From the NCBI GenBank assembly GCA_051453625.1, contig JBOZIK010000001.1, forward strand, positions 77,344,824-77,408,823: a stretch of DNA of 64,000 nucleotides, in the 5' to 3' direction. The notes beneath the pieces are model-generated. The model made no database searches. It was not told where the DNA came from and saw nothing but the letters and a program-made list of their open reading frames with translations. The translations under genes were made by a program, and so were the position numbers. Within the stretch, counting starts at the first letter, position 1. Each line of letters begins with the position of its first letter. Below, one piece after another: positions 22,609 to 34,845 of this stretch. This stretch comes from Welwitschia mirabilis (Eukaryota > Gnetophyta > Gnetopsida > Welwitschiales).

Positions 22609-24201
22609 TGTTGTGAGTAAAATTGATGATATTTAACATCATGTTTAGAGTATGTTTAGATCTATTTAAGTAGGTATTTCATCAATTAAGAGTAAAAGTG
22701 GAGTACCATCATGATGAGCAAAGAAGAACAATTTTCCAACATTTCTAACCATTTAAGGATGGTTTTTGAAACATACGTCAAAATCCCTAATCTATCCAAT
22801 ATATTAATAATTTAGTATAGAATAATGATTAATGATCAAAAAGCCTAAAAAATAAAGAAGCAAGTGTTATTCACCTAGTCATCTAGATGATACTCAAGGG
22901 GAGGATTAATAAGATCAATAATAGAGGAATCATGTTTCTATTGGTAGTCATCCATCATATTTTATAGAAAACAATATAGAAACTAATGTCATTAGAGTAG
23001 TTAAACCATATTTTAAAGATGAATTTGAAAGTTGACAAAGTACACCATCAAATTTAACTCTTTTAGAAGATACAAGAATGTGTTAATTAACTTAGACGAT
23101 ATGATTAAGTTTAAGAAAATGCCAATCTTAATTAATGTACTTAGAAAAGATGGAGAATGATTAATTCCAATATGATAAAGATTTATATGCTAAGAGAAAA
23201 TCCAATTATGACATAATAAAGCAAAAAATACTAAAGATTAAATATCATCCACTTAGTCATCTGGATGACACCTAAGATGACTAGCAGGAACAAATGAAAT
23301 AGAACTTATAAAGTGAAAACTAACATCATTCATCTAGTCATCATGACGACAACCAAGATGACACCAAAATAATGACACTCAACCATCACTAAGAAAGCAC
23401 CTACAGGAAAAGAAATCATTATAAGAAGAGATTAACCCTTATCCATCATGTTGCTTAGATGACACCTAAGTGGATGATAATAATAATGAATATAAAATAA
23501 ACTCCATTGATTATGAAATCATTGGTATGAATTTCTATAGTCATAGATTTTTAATGACTTTAATCATCATCCCAATCCATAAATACTCCTCTTAGTTCCC
23601 TTATTTATCATCTTTCATTACATTGAAATTACTTATAATGTTAAATCATTTTGAGTAAGGGATCTATCTTAGTTATAAAGAATGAAATTTCTTAGTGTTA
23701 GACTATGTTTTCTTCATTAAGGAGTTCTTGCTTTATAAGAATACATGGATATTTTGATTAATAAAGATACTGATTAAAGTGTTCTTTTAAATTACTTTCT
23801 TATCTTTTTTATAACTTATGTTAATTGCAATTAAGTAATAATTCTTTGTAATTGATATAGATTATGAGGGTTAACTTGGGTGGCAATAAGTTGGTGCACT
23901 TAGTTAGGATTTATATTTAGGATTTCATCTCATATTTTCATCTTGAATTCATTCATTACATCATTGCATTTTTAGTAACTTATCATTCTAAAATTAGACT
24001 AGAAAATCATTTCAATTTTATTCTTTTAATTAAAGCAATCTTCTAACTTCCTATTTAGAATTCCTATCTAGAGTATGACATGTGTGTTATTTCCATATAC
24101 TAGTATGTTTTGTGTGTGTTTCATTTAGATTTACATGTATAAAAGAAAAATGATCCATTAGGAGAAAGCACTAGATTGATCACACAATTCACACCCCAAC
24201 A
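22609..24201 (+). repeat. 3' LTR of gypsy element B
   Basis: 1593 bp, TGTTGTGAGTAAAATTG to CACACCCCAACA. It matches the split 5' LTR in both pieces and contains the uninterrupted target of element A near 23245. It carries several near-palindromic TCATCTGGATGA-type motifs (22878, 23257, 23336, 23448-23476). Confidence 0.9.
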
Positions 24202-25025
24202 GTGGTCCATTAGCCTAACACAAGGGGTTAAATGTTAGTTAATCATTTAATTAATATCTAAATTATTTTTAGATATGTTAAATAAATATATAATCATTTT
24301 GATTCTAAATAAACATTATATTCTTTACATGTGAATCTCACAAATTGTTAATAGAGGATTTGAAAGAATCTAAGTTTCTAGCTTTATTTAATACTTGATT
24401 GTATACCATTTTATGATTTAATTATTACAAGTGTATTCACTTTTTATATCTATTATAAATTTCATTATCTACTTAATTGTAACCATTAAAGATTGTATTC
24501 TTCATTCTGACAAGCTTGAGGCTTAGAATAGCCCAAATATCCCATTGTACTAATGGAGGACTATCATAAAGTTCCAAGAACTATGAAAGTTAAAGCACTT
24601 ATATTAAAAGGAAAGTAGGATTTTTTTCCTCATTTGTTTCTTGCAATTTGATTTTATAGTTTTATGATTTACTTAATTTAATATTAGAGTACATTCTGAA
24701 TTGATCAATTTACATATTAAAGTTAGTAGATCTAGGATTATTTGTAATTCTACTATGCTTTAATCAAATTAATAGTATTCTTTGGCACTTAAATTTGTTT
24801 AGTAGATATTAGTATTATTTAATTTATATGTTATTGTATAATAATTACAATATCATTAGAACAAAATATACCTCAAACAATATGTTATTATCATAGGACT
24901 ATCCTTTCATTAAGTAGATTATTGCTTTATGCTATTATCATATACGATAGCTAAAAAGATTAAGAAATTGGCAAAAAATATCATAGCTTTTCTAGTTACC
25001 CTATCCTCTAAGAAAGATGATCCTA
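24202..25025 (+). repeat. 5' LTR of copia element C, right piece
   Basis: Aligns with 55430-56294 along its length, including matching segments near 24640-24790 and 55880-56020. It ends TCCTA just before a primer site. Together with 3977-4360 it makes about 1.2 kb, the same as the 3' LTR. Confidence 0.82.
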
Positions 25026-25030
25026 ATAAG

Positions 25031-25042
25031 TAGAATCAAAGT
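25031..25042 (+). other. Primer-binding site of copia element C
   Basis: TAGAATCAAAGT corresponds to the initiator-tRNA-Met site TGGTATCAGAGC common in plant copia elements, with three G-to-A, one C-to-T and one other change. The same-position site in element E is TAGTATCAAAGT. Confidence 0.72.
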
Positions 25043-25091
25043 AAGTTAACCATGTTTTTTGCTTTCATGCATTATTTGTTTGAAAGAAAAA

Positions 25092-25881
25092 GATGGAAGA
25101 TCAACCAATCAACCATCCACCCTATTTTAGTGGATATAGCTATGAGTTTTAAAAATATAAAATGTAGATATTTATAAAAGCTATGGATTTTAGTTACTAA
25201 ACAATTGTTGAAGAGGGATTTAAGCCACTTAAAGAGATGAAAACCATAGATGATATTGATGTTATGATGGGCGATGAGAACAAAAACATGTAATATCAAA
25301 AACAAAGATGATGGAATGCTCAAAAAGAAAGCCATTAATGAAATTTATTGTGATATCAAACATAAAGTTTATAAAGAAGATTAGAAACTTTATTAGTATT
25401 AAGAAGATTGGAATTACTTACAAATAACTTATGAAGGAACAAATTAAATTAAGAAAAATAAGAAACAAATGTTGGTAACTCAGTTTGAAAAAATTAGAAT
25501 AAGTGAAGAAGAAACATTTATGGATTTTAACAATAAATTAATAGATATAGTGAATGATTTATGGGGTTTAGAAGAACCTGTAGCATTAATTCAAATAGCT
25601 AAAAAGATATTAAGATCCCTTCATCAGGCTTATCAAAATAAAATAATAGCTATTAAAGATATAAAAAAACAATGAGAAAATATAATTGGATGAACTAGTA
25701 AGTGACCTTTTTACTTTTTAGATGAAACATTTAAAGAGAGATGTAAAAGTAAACGTTATGACTATGAATGATAAACAAGTTTCAACATCTAAATCCAAAA
25801 TTAAGAGTGAAGCAATAACATCAATCTTAGATAAATATTTGGCATGTAGCTACAAAGAAGGATTCCTTTATATTTATCTTT
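25092..25881 (+). pseudogene. gag remnant of copia element C, first part
   Basis: Starts at ATG 25092 (MEDQPINHPPYFSGYSYEF), a typical copia gag opening, then IFIKAMDFSY and IVEEGFKPLKEMKTIDDID. After stops, an open stretch 25469-25675 reads MLVTQFEKIRISEEETFMDF, IDIVNDLWGL and KKILRSLHQAYQNKIIAIKD, the capsid-like gag domain (UBN2/retrotran_gag type). It breaks off near 25834 where element F begins. The coding frame resumes, much decayed, after 31460. The antisense frame at 25072-25335 is a shadow. Confidence 0.87.
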
Positions 25882-25888
25882 AAGTTAT
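25835..25888 (+). repeat. 54-bp direct duplication at left edge of element F
   Basis: atatttggcatgtagc at 25835 and again at 25889, each followed by aaagaaggatt and a ctttaag segment. The first copy is extra relative to the right LTR at 30915. It may be a local duplication or a remnant of an earlier insertion. Confidence 0.7.
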
Positions 25889-26428
25889 AATATTTGGCAT
25901 GTAGCTGTAAAGAAGGATTTCTTTATCTTTAAGTGTAAGGAGGATTATGACATATATTATAATTAATGATGACACTACTCATAGATGATATATCATTTGT
26001 TTTCAACATGATCATCTTTGTTGTTATCACATGTCAATGTGATGTATTATCTTGTACTTATACCAAGTGTTGTTAAGTTGATAGGTTTATTCTAGATTAT
26101 GTTTGACATAACCCATAAGTCTAATGTAATTCCTTTCCCAATAAGATGTAGAAACATGAGATTTAACATGTTCCACCTTAGAATGTCCGCAACACTAGTA
26201 GTCCTAGTTGGCAGCACTAGCATTTGGCACTGAAAGTTTATTAGTTATGGCACAGTTCTTATAAAGATCATAATATACCAACTTATGTTAAGAGAAGTTC
26301 GTAATTTCATGTAAAAGTAATAAACAAGGTAGAAAACATTAATATGTAATAAAACAATGAATTTAATATTTTTCTCTATATTAAATTGATCAATTATACT
26401 TATTTATAATGTTAATTATAGCATGTAA
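25882..26428 (+). repeat. Left LTR of element F
   Basis: Matches 30915-31460 from aagttataatattt through cactagtagtcctag (about 26202) to catgtaa. Shared blocks are colinear. Many differences are transitions. Confidence 0.78.
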
Positions 26429-29400
26429 ACACATACCCTAACCAAACTTTTACTAGAATCTTAGCAAAACATTAATGAAGACATTAGCAACATGGAAAAA
26501 TTGACTAAGTGAAAATAATAAGTAAGGGAATGATATGACATTTTTAAAAATGTTTGATCAATTTTTAATAATTTAAGACATCAAAATTAAAGAAATATGA
26601 AAATGAAAGCCATACCTTCTATTTAAAATTGAAATTTATTCTCAAAGTTGTAAAGATGAAAAATCTATATAAGGCTTTTTAGAACAAGTCAATTACATGG
26701 CTAGTGAATAATTTAATGTATGTATTTAGAGGAAATTACAATGCAAGGCTTAAATTAAAATGCAATTTTTAGGAAATATAAAACATGAAACCTAATTAAA
26801 ATTCATTATCCTTGAAGTAAAAAGATAATCTACTTGGATTCATAGCCACATGTATTAAAAAATTTGCTAATTTTATTTTGAATTTGAAATGTGTCATAAT
26901 ATCAAATAAACATGACATCCTTTAAGTAAACATAAAAGCAATAATAAATTAGCTAAATAAATCTTTAAGTACATGAGTTAAAGAAAGTAAATATAAAAGT
27001 ATTTCTTAATTCCACCTTTTTAATTCTAATTTACCTTCTCTACAATCACACTTTTCTTATTTTAAACATTTAATCTAATTGGGCATTCAATGTTATGACA
27101 TCTTTCTATAATAGAATTAAGCATGTTGATATATAAAGGAGTCAGTGTTGCATCACCAGTGAGAGTTTATAGGCCTAATGAAGTTGAATATATCATAAAT
27201 TAATTGTTAGAGCTACATTATGGGTGAGTGTTCATAGCCTTAATGCAGTTAACTAAATAAAATTTTTAACTAATCGATAATTAATGTTTTTTCAAGAGAA
27301 GATATTCCATTTTGTATTTAATCACCTGTCTCATATTTAATAATGTTTTAATGCATATAAAGATGTCATTAGATTATTAGCCTAATCAAGATAATTCTTA
27401 TCCTCATAAAATGCTTTGAAAAAATAATTTACTTAGCATGAAAGTAGATTCCACCTTAGTTCAATAATATTTTTCAATTAGGAGATCTTAATGGAACTAA
27501 ATCTTCATAAGTTAACTCAAAATAAGTAAAACCTTTTTTTCAAAAAGCTATAAGTAAACTTAAATTCTACCTAATTTGTAATAATAATATGATCACTTAT
27601 TAATGGATTATTTCATTAAGGACCATCAACCAAGATCATATATATAATCTCAAAAACTTGTAAATGGATGGAAGGGAAAGATGGCTGGTGAAGCTTATTA
27701 TATGATGAAAAAGGGGAAATGATAGATGAAAAGGCTTAAGGTAATGGTGATTTATTTAGTGGCATAGGTGGTATTTAGGATTTTATACCTAAAAATGTTT
27801 AATATAGTGATTATATATGTGGAAGTTCTTGGGTAATTTAAGGCATGAAGGGTATTAAGAATAAAATGTTTTAGAATTTTTAATTTTTAAACCAAAATTT
27901 ATTTTAAATAAGAAATTTACACTAAAAAAATCTAATCTAAAATAAAATAAAAAAACTAAAACTTTTTTAAGGGATTTTCCAAGGTATCGCATGAATGAAG
28001 GCTAAAAATGGTGAATGACAAAGTTAAATGATGAATTAAAATTATACAAAGCATTCAAGAATGAGAGAGAATACTTATAAACATTTATGCATGATTCTAA
28101 GAAATTTGGTAAAAAAAAAATCAACACTAATAGTAAAATTAATACATTTGAAATAATAAATTTTTCATCCCTTAGAGCCTGTTTCTGCTTTTTCAATAGC
28201 TCATGTAAGATACTATTGTGGGTTAATATAAATATGTATTGAAAAGTAGGGGACAAAGCCATTAATCATTAAGAGAAGTATAAAAAAATGGTTTCAAAGG
28301 TACTAAAGATTTTTATTTATAATTAATATTTAAGTCTTACTCAAAAGATAAAGATGAAAATATCATAATTGGTTTGAAAGGTTATTGATAAAATGATGAA
28401 GGATTTTTATAGGATGGATCAAGTAATGCCTCTTAGCTAACGTTCTCCTCTTAAATAAATTCCTTGAGGGATTCCTCCTTATATAGTTATGCAAATGACA
28501 AAGGTTATGGTTATATGTTTTTTCATTAATGTTGCTTTCATCCTATATTATGTAACTTTCTAATTTATAATCTCCCTCAAACATTTATCCACTTGCTATA
28601 ATTGATTATCATCTAATGTATCTAATACTACTCTAAAGTATAATCTATATGCATCTAATTAATTGCTCTCTCTAAGGCATGCTAAAATCCTCTTGGATAT
28701 CATTATTGGTTTTATTATGGACTTTTTTCTCACTCCTAAATGATACAATTTTAATGTCATAAATTTTTATTTCATTAATTCTTTAAAGTTTTGAAGTCTT
28801 ATAGGTTCATAAAATGTAGGAAGGATTTTTTTCTTATTATTATTTAAGATCCCTAAGGATTTGATCATTAGATTGGACTATTTTTTTGAAGGATTTTGTA
28901 ATATTTTCTTTAGTTTTATTGGTGGATCCTTCCAAATATTAAAAATGAAATTCAAGCATATTGGAAGAAGACTTGGTGACATCTTTTAGAAATCTCTAAA
29001 AGCTATTTCAAAAGAAAGTGAGGTGGACTTTTAAATGTAGAGAAATAAAGGGTAGTAATCAAATGATAAAGGATATGAAAAGGAAGATAAAGGGTACGGA
29101 TCAAAGGATGAAGAGTCTGGATTACAAGGGGTCAAAAAACATAAGGGATCAAACTCCTCATGCTTGATACAAGGATTTTTAAAATTACAAAGGGATTGAT
29201 CTATGTATAGATCAGGAAGAGAATTCTCATTAAAGATCTATCTAAATTGGGTGAAGTCTCCTATGATACATTTAGGTTAATCATAGTTTTAAAAGCTTAG
29301 GAATAGACAGGTTGCTATTCAAAAAGTATTTGAAATGGGTGAGATTACTAGCTTATTTCTAAGTTTTAAAAAATATATTATAGTTTAGACTAAAATTTCA

Positions 29401-30914
29401 TCTTTTCTTAATCTTTTGTAGTTTTAAGAGAGGCCTCATATCTAAAAGGTTTTAGGAGGTTCAAAAAATATTAAAATGAAAATCTAAGATGAAAATATGC
29501 AAAAGTAGATGGCATAATATGATAGCACTGGGATTTTTTGGAGAAATGGCTCAAAGAAACAAGTGCAATAAGTTCTTTACTATGAAAGTTAATACAGTTT
29601 ATGAGGTACAAAAAATAAATAGAAAAAAAATGAAATGGTTAAGTAGAAATAAACTAAGTATCATAAAAAAACCCTAGGAAAATAAACCCTAATTTTTTAA
29701 CTTTCAATAGAATTAGAAACTAAAACATAACTAAAAATTTATAAAAAATTAGAATCACAAATCAGATTATTCAAGTTTAGGTTTTTAATTCATAATCTTA
29801 GGTTTTGATTACACCTACAAGAAAGTCATTAGACCAATAAAATAAAAATATTGAATATAAAAATGAAATTTAGATGTTATATTGGAAAACCAAACTTAAC
29901 AATTTGGACTAATTTAGGTTTTACTATAAAAGGACCAGTACCAACCACTAGAAGAGAAAGAAAATACAAAAACAAAGAGAAAAGGACCAGCTTGGGTATC
30001 ACTAGGAAAGGGACCAATACCCATCACTACAAAATAAAGACTAACTTAACAAATACTGTAAGAATAAAATCATGCACCCTTAAAAAGACTTACACTTAAC
30101 AATAGTGCCAAAATATAATAATAGCTTTTTAGTAATCTAGATGTATTTGAGTTTACACTCAAAATCATTCTTCCACAAGGATATATGTGGTAATTTTTAC
30201 AAAAGATACATAATTAATTATACTTAAAATAATACTTAAATAATAGAAAAATTAGAAGTTGAGATAAAGAGTGGTCTTTGTTTGATGACATAAAGGAATG
30301 GAAATGCTCCAAAGGTCTACTAGATTTATCCAACTCTCCACCTTTACTATAATGATTCCTATATCATAATATTAATAATAAAGTAAGCTCTATCTAAAAA
30401 TTGCCAATATCAAATAAATTATATAATAGTAATTAGAGGAAGAAATGTACTTAAGAACTAGTTCTACCTAAATATTACTTATGTCAAATGATTATGTAAT
30501 TAATGATGAAAGGATTAATAATAATTTTTGAATTGGTCCTACCTAAATATTACTACTACTAAATGACTTTGTGCAATAATAATGAGAAGGTTCAAATCAA
30601 TTCTTTATATTAAAACTAAAATAGATATATATTATATCATATAGAGGAGGTTAAAAAAAAAAAAAAAAAGAACTCCTCAACTAGCCTTGGATCATTCCAA
30701 CCCTAAGAAAGATTATCAAAGTGTCATAACATCCTATATTTTAAGTCTTACCCATGATAAGTTGACCAAAATATGTTTACAATAGATGCTCAAGGACCTT
30801 TTATAGATGAGAAAAGGCTTAAGGAGATTTTTACTCATTGTGTTAGGTGTTGCCATTATGTGTTAGATAAGCAATTACATAAGGAGGGTAACATTGCATG
30901 TTTACTTAAGAAGG
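26429..30914 (+). other. Interior of element F, no recognisable gene
   Basis: About 4.5 kb of AT-rich sequence. Two small frames (29489-29677, starting MKICKSRWHNMIALGFFG; 29851-30099, Lys/Arg/Thr-rich, containing GPVPTTRRERKYKNK) are open but match no family I know. The second includes an approximate internal repeat: aaaggaccagtaccaaccac (29930-29949) and aaagggaccaatacccatcac (about 30006-30026). An antisense frame at 28002-28262 is hydrophobic and unrecognised. A poly(A) run lies at 30653-30668. I would not call any of these a gene. Confidence 0.5.
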
Positions 30915-31460
30915 AAGTTATAATATTTGACATGTAGCCATAAATAAGGATTCCTTTATCTTCAAGTGTAAGAAGGATGATAACATATCTTTTGATTAAT
31001 GATAATACTACTAATGGATTCCATGTAATGTGTCTTCCAGGTAATCATCTTCATTGTCATCACATGTTATTACAACATATCATCTTGTACTTTTGCTAAG
31101 TGTTGTTAGGTTTATAGGTTTAATCTGAATTGATTTTAACTTAGATCATAATTCTAATGTGATTAATTTCTTGAAAAGATGTAAGAATATGAGATTTAAA
31201 ATGTTCTACCTCAAAAGGCCAATGGTACTAGTAGTCCTAGCTAGTAGCGCTAGCATTTGGTGCTAAAAGTTTATTAGTTTGGGCATGGCTCTTTTAAAGG
31301 CTGTAATATATCTGCTTATGTTAAGGAAAGTCCATAATTTCACATGTAATTAATAAAAATTACAGAAACATTAATACATTATATTACCATGAATTTAATA
31401 TTTCTTCCTATGTTGGAGTAATTAAGTATACTTACTTGTAATGTCAATTCTCACATGTAA
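30915..31460 (+). repeat. Right LTR of element F
   Basis: The second copy of the 546-bp direct repeat, preceded by a purine-rich AAGAAGGAAG and followed by resumption of copia C gag-like sequence. Confidence 0.78.
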
Positions 31461-32380
31461 TAACTTTTACTTTTAAAATTATTACCTTAGTTTTCGAGAT
31501 TAACAATGATTTTAATTTTAAATTCAACATGAATGATATTCTAATTGATGAAGAAATTAATAATGAAAGTGATGAAGAGGACTAGTTTTCCAACATAGAA
31601 AATGAAAAAAAGGTTGAAGTAAAAAGTTAGAGACAAGAACAATAACATAAACTTAGCTCTACTAAAGATAGTATTAAAGAAGATGAGACAATTAAGGCTT
31701 ATCAATAAATCTACTTTAAAAAATAAAATTTTAAAATAAAATTTTAAATTAAAGAATAATATTAACAAGATAAAAAATAAAAATAAAGAATTTAAGTCTT
31801 ATCTTAATAGAATTAAAGAAGAATGTAGTGCCATGACTTTGAAATTAAAAGACACATAAATGTAAATTTTTATTATTAAAAAATAAATGAATTTCTTATC
31901 TTAATGTTTTCTACAAGTGGAAATCCTTTATATTAGATGTTATTTAGACAAAGAGCTCCAAATAATGATAGTGTCTTAAGCTATTTACATTCATTCTAAT
32001 CCATCTATATTCTTACATCCTTATTAAAGGATTCATCCTTTAGGCCTTCATTATTAAATGGTATTATTACATTAATTTTAAATAGATATTATTTCATAGA
32101 TGACATTCAACCCTACATCAAAAATGTTAAATTTGATAAGAAAAATGGAAATGTCTTATATGTTATTTTTGGAATAGATTTGGATACACAAGAGGCATTT
32201 ATCATTTTAATAATTCATTTTCTAGATTTCATACATTATGTGGTTTTAATTTCATAATTAAAAATAAAAAATAAAAAATAAAACCTAATTTTAACACAAG
32301 ATGAAGCAACAACAAGAATCATAAAATTCTTTTGGTTCATAATACATTATATGCTACAAATGATATACATTAGTCCTTAT
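31461..32380 (+). pseudogene. gag tail and linker of copia element C
   Basis: After element F the reading becomes acidic (an Asp/Glu-rich run near 31530-31590, containing IDEEINNESDEED), as in the tail of many copia gag proteins. It is followed by Lys/Leu-rich, coil-like sequence (about 31640-31860). No intact zinc knuckle is visible. Stops are frequent. 31870-32380 is too decayed to read. The antisense frame at 31541-31768 is chance. Confidence 0.55.
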
Positions 32381-32640
32381 ATAGTGATTTTTTAGGCATA
32401 TGATAGATAACACAAGTAGATTTGCAAAGATAAATAAATGTAATAGTTGGATTATAACATTTGAAGATAATGGAAAAGAAATGATTGAAGGAATTGGAAC
32501 TATCAGAGGTAAAAAATTTCTAGCTATACGTAATGTTTTAAATGTTAATGGACTACGGCAGAACCTTCTTATCATCATCAAAATTTTTAATAAAAGTATG
32601 CTTGTTTTATTTAGTGCATTTAAATGTTAATTAATACATA
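32381..32640 (+). pseudogene. Protease remnant of copia element C
   Basis: A 76-codon open stretch (32400-32630) starts within a degraded active-site region (RHM at 32394). It reads WIITFEDNGKEMIEGIGTIR, then IRNVLNVNGLRQNLL, the typical copia segment between protease and integrase. The Asp-Ser-Gly active site just upstream is lost through a frameshift and stops. An overlapping antisense frame (32354-32581) is a shadow. Confidence 0.85.
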
Positions 32641-32699
32641 AGAATAATATTATTGTTTTAATATAGCTAGGGACGATAATGTTTACTTTATTAAGTAAT

Positions 32700-33260
32700 C
32701 ATCTAGTAATAAATATTTTTCATTTTTATCCATTGTTGAACATCTATTATGTCCTAGAAATTTAGATCATGTTAATTCTAAAAATCTCTATAACATAATA
32801 AATCATGAACTTGTGATTGAAATTTCCAAGATAAAAAAATTGATAAATTAAGTTTTTAGAGAATGTTAATTAGAGAAGTAGACAAGGACAAGTTTCTATA
32901 ATATTAATTATATGAGCTTAACCAAAATCCTAGAATTTTTACTAGATCTTCTTGGACTAGCCCCTATTGAAACTTCATAAAGTGAGAGTATGTATTAGTG
33001 ATTATTGATGATTATTTAAGATTTACATGGGTTTTGTTTCTTAGAAATAAGAGTGATGCCTTTGATAAATTTTAAGTGTTATGAAAAGAATTGATAAATT
33101 AAGTATAAAATAACATTAAAAAAATTAGAAGTGATTATGATGAAAGTTTGAAAATAAAAAGTATAAAATATTTTGCAATAAAAAGGGAATAGTTAATGGG
33201 TTTTCAAACCCTAGAATACAATAACTAAATGAAGTTATTAGAAGGAATAATATAATTCTT
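32700..33260 (+). pseudogene. Integrase remnant of copia element C
   Basis: The pre-integrase zinc region reads LDHVNSKNLYNIINHELVIE (about 32763-32823). The catalytic core begins LLDLLGLAPIETS (about 32942), then VIIDDYLRFTWVLFLRNKSD (about 32998-33057), with the first catalytic-region Asp present. The rest of the core is decayed by stops. Integrase ahead of RT marks the element as Ty1/copia. Confidence 0.85.
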
Positions 33261-33890
33261 TAAGAGATGAATAGGATAATTCTATAAGAGAAAAATATTA
33301 CAAAATGCTTTTGGATTCATTTAACATTGCTTTGAAAAGAAACCCTATGATATATAGAAAGTTAAAAAATCAAATGTTTCCTACTTTAGAGTTATTAGTC
33401 ATAAGAGTTCCATTTTAAAAGATGTTGAGAATATTACAAAATTTATTTGAAAGATATGAAAGGGATATTTATAGGATATGTTAAGACTAGTAAATCCTAT
33501 AGTGTCTTCAACTATGCTTTAGAAGTAGTAAAAGAAGTACTACATGTTTAAATTAATTAAAAAGTTAGTAATGACTATGATGATGCTAAGTTAGAGACAA
33601 TTTATGATAAGATTGAATCTAGTAACCAATAATCCTCATTACCATCCTTTACATTTCAATCAATACTACCTAGGGAATTAAGTCCTTAACCTACTTCATA
33701 AAGTCAAACTAAAATATAAGTAATTATGCCAAAGGACTTATGTATTGATGTATTCGTAGGAGATGTTTCGAATGAAATAAAAGCAATAAGCTTAATAAAT
33801 GTACATGCATGTTTTGTACCTAATTCAAAACTTAAAACTTTTTAATAAGCTAAACATAGTAAAGGATAAATGTTAGTAATGGAACTAGAG
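33261..33890 (+). pseudogene. Decayed integrase end / linker of copia element C
   Basis: Few readable motifs: KDLCIDVFVGDVSN and SLINVHACFVP near 33727-33820 match the position of the variable linker before the copia RT. Otherwise stops dominate. Confidence 0.55.
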
Positions 33891-34845
33891 TTTAATTAAT
33901 TTAAAAGAAATGAAGGATGAAAACTAGTACTAAGACGTAAGACTTACCATCTCATTAGAATGAAATGGATATTCAGGAATAAGATAAATGAGAAATTTGA
34001 TGTAGTAAAATATAGAGCAAGGATTTTAGCTTAGATATACACTCAAATTGAAGGTGTAAACTCTAATGAAACTGTTCTTATAGCTAGATTAGATTCCATG
34101 CATTTTTTTCTTACTACTGCTTATTATTATGACTTTAAAATTTACCAAATGAATGTTAAGAGTTATTTGTTTATGATACACTAAATGAACTTGTATATTT
34201 AGAATAACTCCTTATTTCAAATAAAGTGAATTCTCTAATCATGATTATAGCTTAAATAAGAAACTTTATGGATTAAAGTAAGCTATAAGAAACTAGTATA
34301 AAAAGCTCAATCTTTTTTACTTAAACATAATTTTGGTAGATGCAAGATAGATAAAATTTACTCATTAAAAGAACTAGAATAATTTTATTATGATGTAAAT
34401 TTCTATAGATGATACCATTTTGATGCAACTCTTGATTCTATTTCTTAATATTTTACTAAATTAAATGACTAGTAATTTTGAAATGAACTATCTCAGTGAG
34501 ATATAAATGTTCCATGGCTTACAAGTAAAATAAAGAAAGAATGATGTTTTTTTTTCACAACAATTTTTTTAATAAATTAGTAAAGAAATTTAGCATGTCT
34601 AAGAGCAAATAGATTCTAACTCTAATGGGAACAAATAATAAAATTGATGTTAACAAGAAATAAAAATATGCGGATACCAAAATGTATGGAAGTATGATTA
34701 GAAGTATTCTATATCTAATTATAAGTAGATAAAATATCATTTATACGATACAATTATATGCTTAATATTAAGCTAAACCCTAAGAATCACCTTTTGTATT
34801 ATAAAAATAATATTAAAATATATGAATTCTACTTTAGACTATGAT
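33891..34845 (+). pseudogene. Reverse transcriptase remnant of copia element C
   Basis: A copia-type RT (RVT_2). In order: KLVLRRKTYHLIRMKWIFRN (about 33922-33980), KINEKFDVVKYRARILA (about 33981-34031), ETVLIARLDSMHFFLTTAYY, and FKIYQMNVKS, where the family Asp is Asn (codon AAT after ATG, about 34151-34153). After frameshifts: LYGLK, SIDDTILM with both Asp codons kept (34408-34413), FEMNYLSEI, KKFSMSKSK and MYGSMIRSILYL. The frame is cut at 34845 by the LINE and resumes at 40875 with RNase H. Numerous stops. The antisense open frame at 34555-34740 is a shadow. Confidence 0.9.
34835..34845. repeat. LINE target-site duplication, left copy
   Basis: TAGACTATGAT, repeated exactly at 40875-40885. 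The copia reading continues across the joined site, so this is the target duplicated by LINE insertion. Confidence 0.92.

Larger units (their letters stand above)
4361..24201 (+). mobile_element. Ty3/gypsy element B (pol-bearing, Athila-like)
   Basis: A gypsy element of about 11 kb after removal of nested element A. It has LTRs of about 1.58-1.59 kb, a tRNA-Asp-like primer site, and gag, protease, RT, RNase H and integrase in gypsy order, then about 2.5 kb of sequence before the polypurine tract. It lies in the 5' LTR of copia C. Large LTRs, this primer site and the long region after integrase suggest the Athila-like lineage (family knowledge, moderate certainty). Flanks read TGGGA and GTGGT/TGGTC, so no clean target duplication is visible. 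Many stops make it inactive. Confidence 0.85.
25882..31460 (+). mobile_element. LTR element F, non-coding (inserted in gag of C)
   Basis: Bounded by direct repeats of about 546 bp (25882-26428 and 30915-31460). The 4.5-kb interior has no gag or pol motif on either strand that I can recognise, so it looks like a non-autonomous element of the large LTR-derivative (LARD) type. The LTR ends are not clear TG...CA and no target duplication was seen, so boundaries are good to about 20 bp. Orientation is taken from the purine-rich AAGAAGGAAG just before the right repeat. It interrupts copia C between the gag domain and its acidic tail. Confidence 0.68.
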
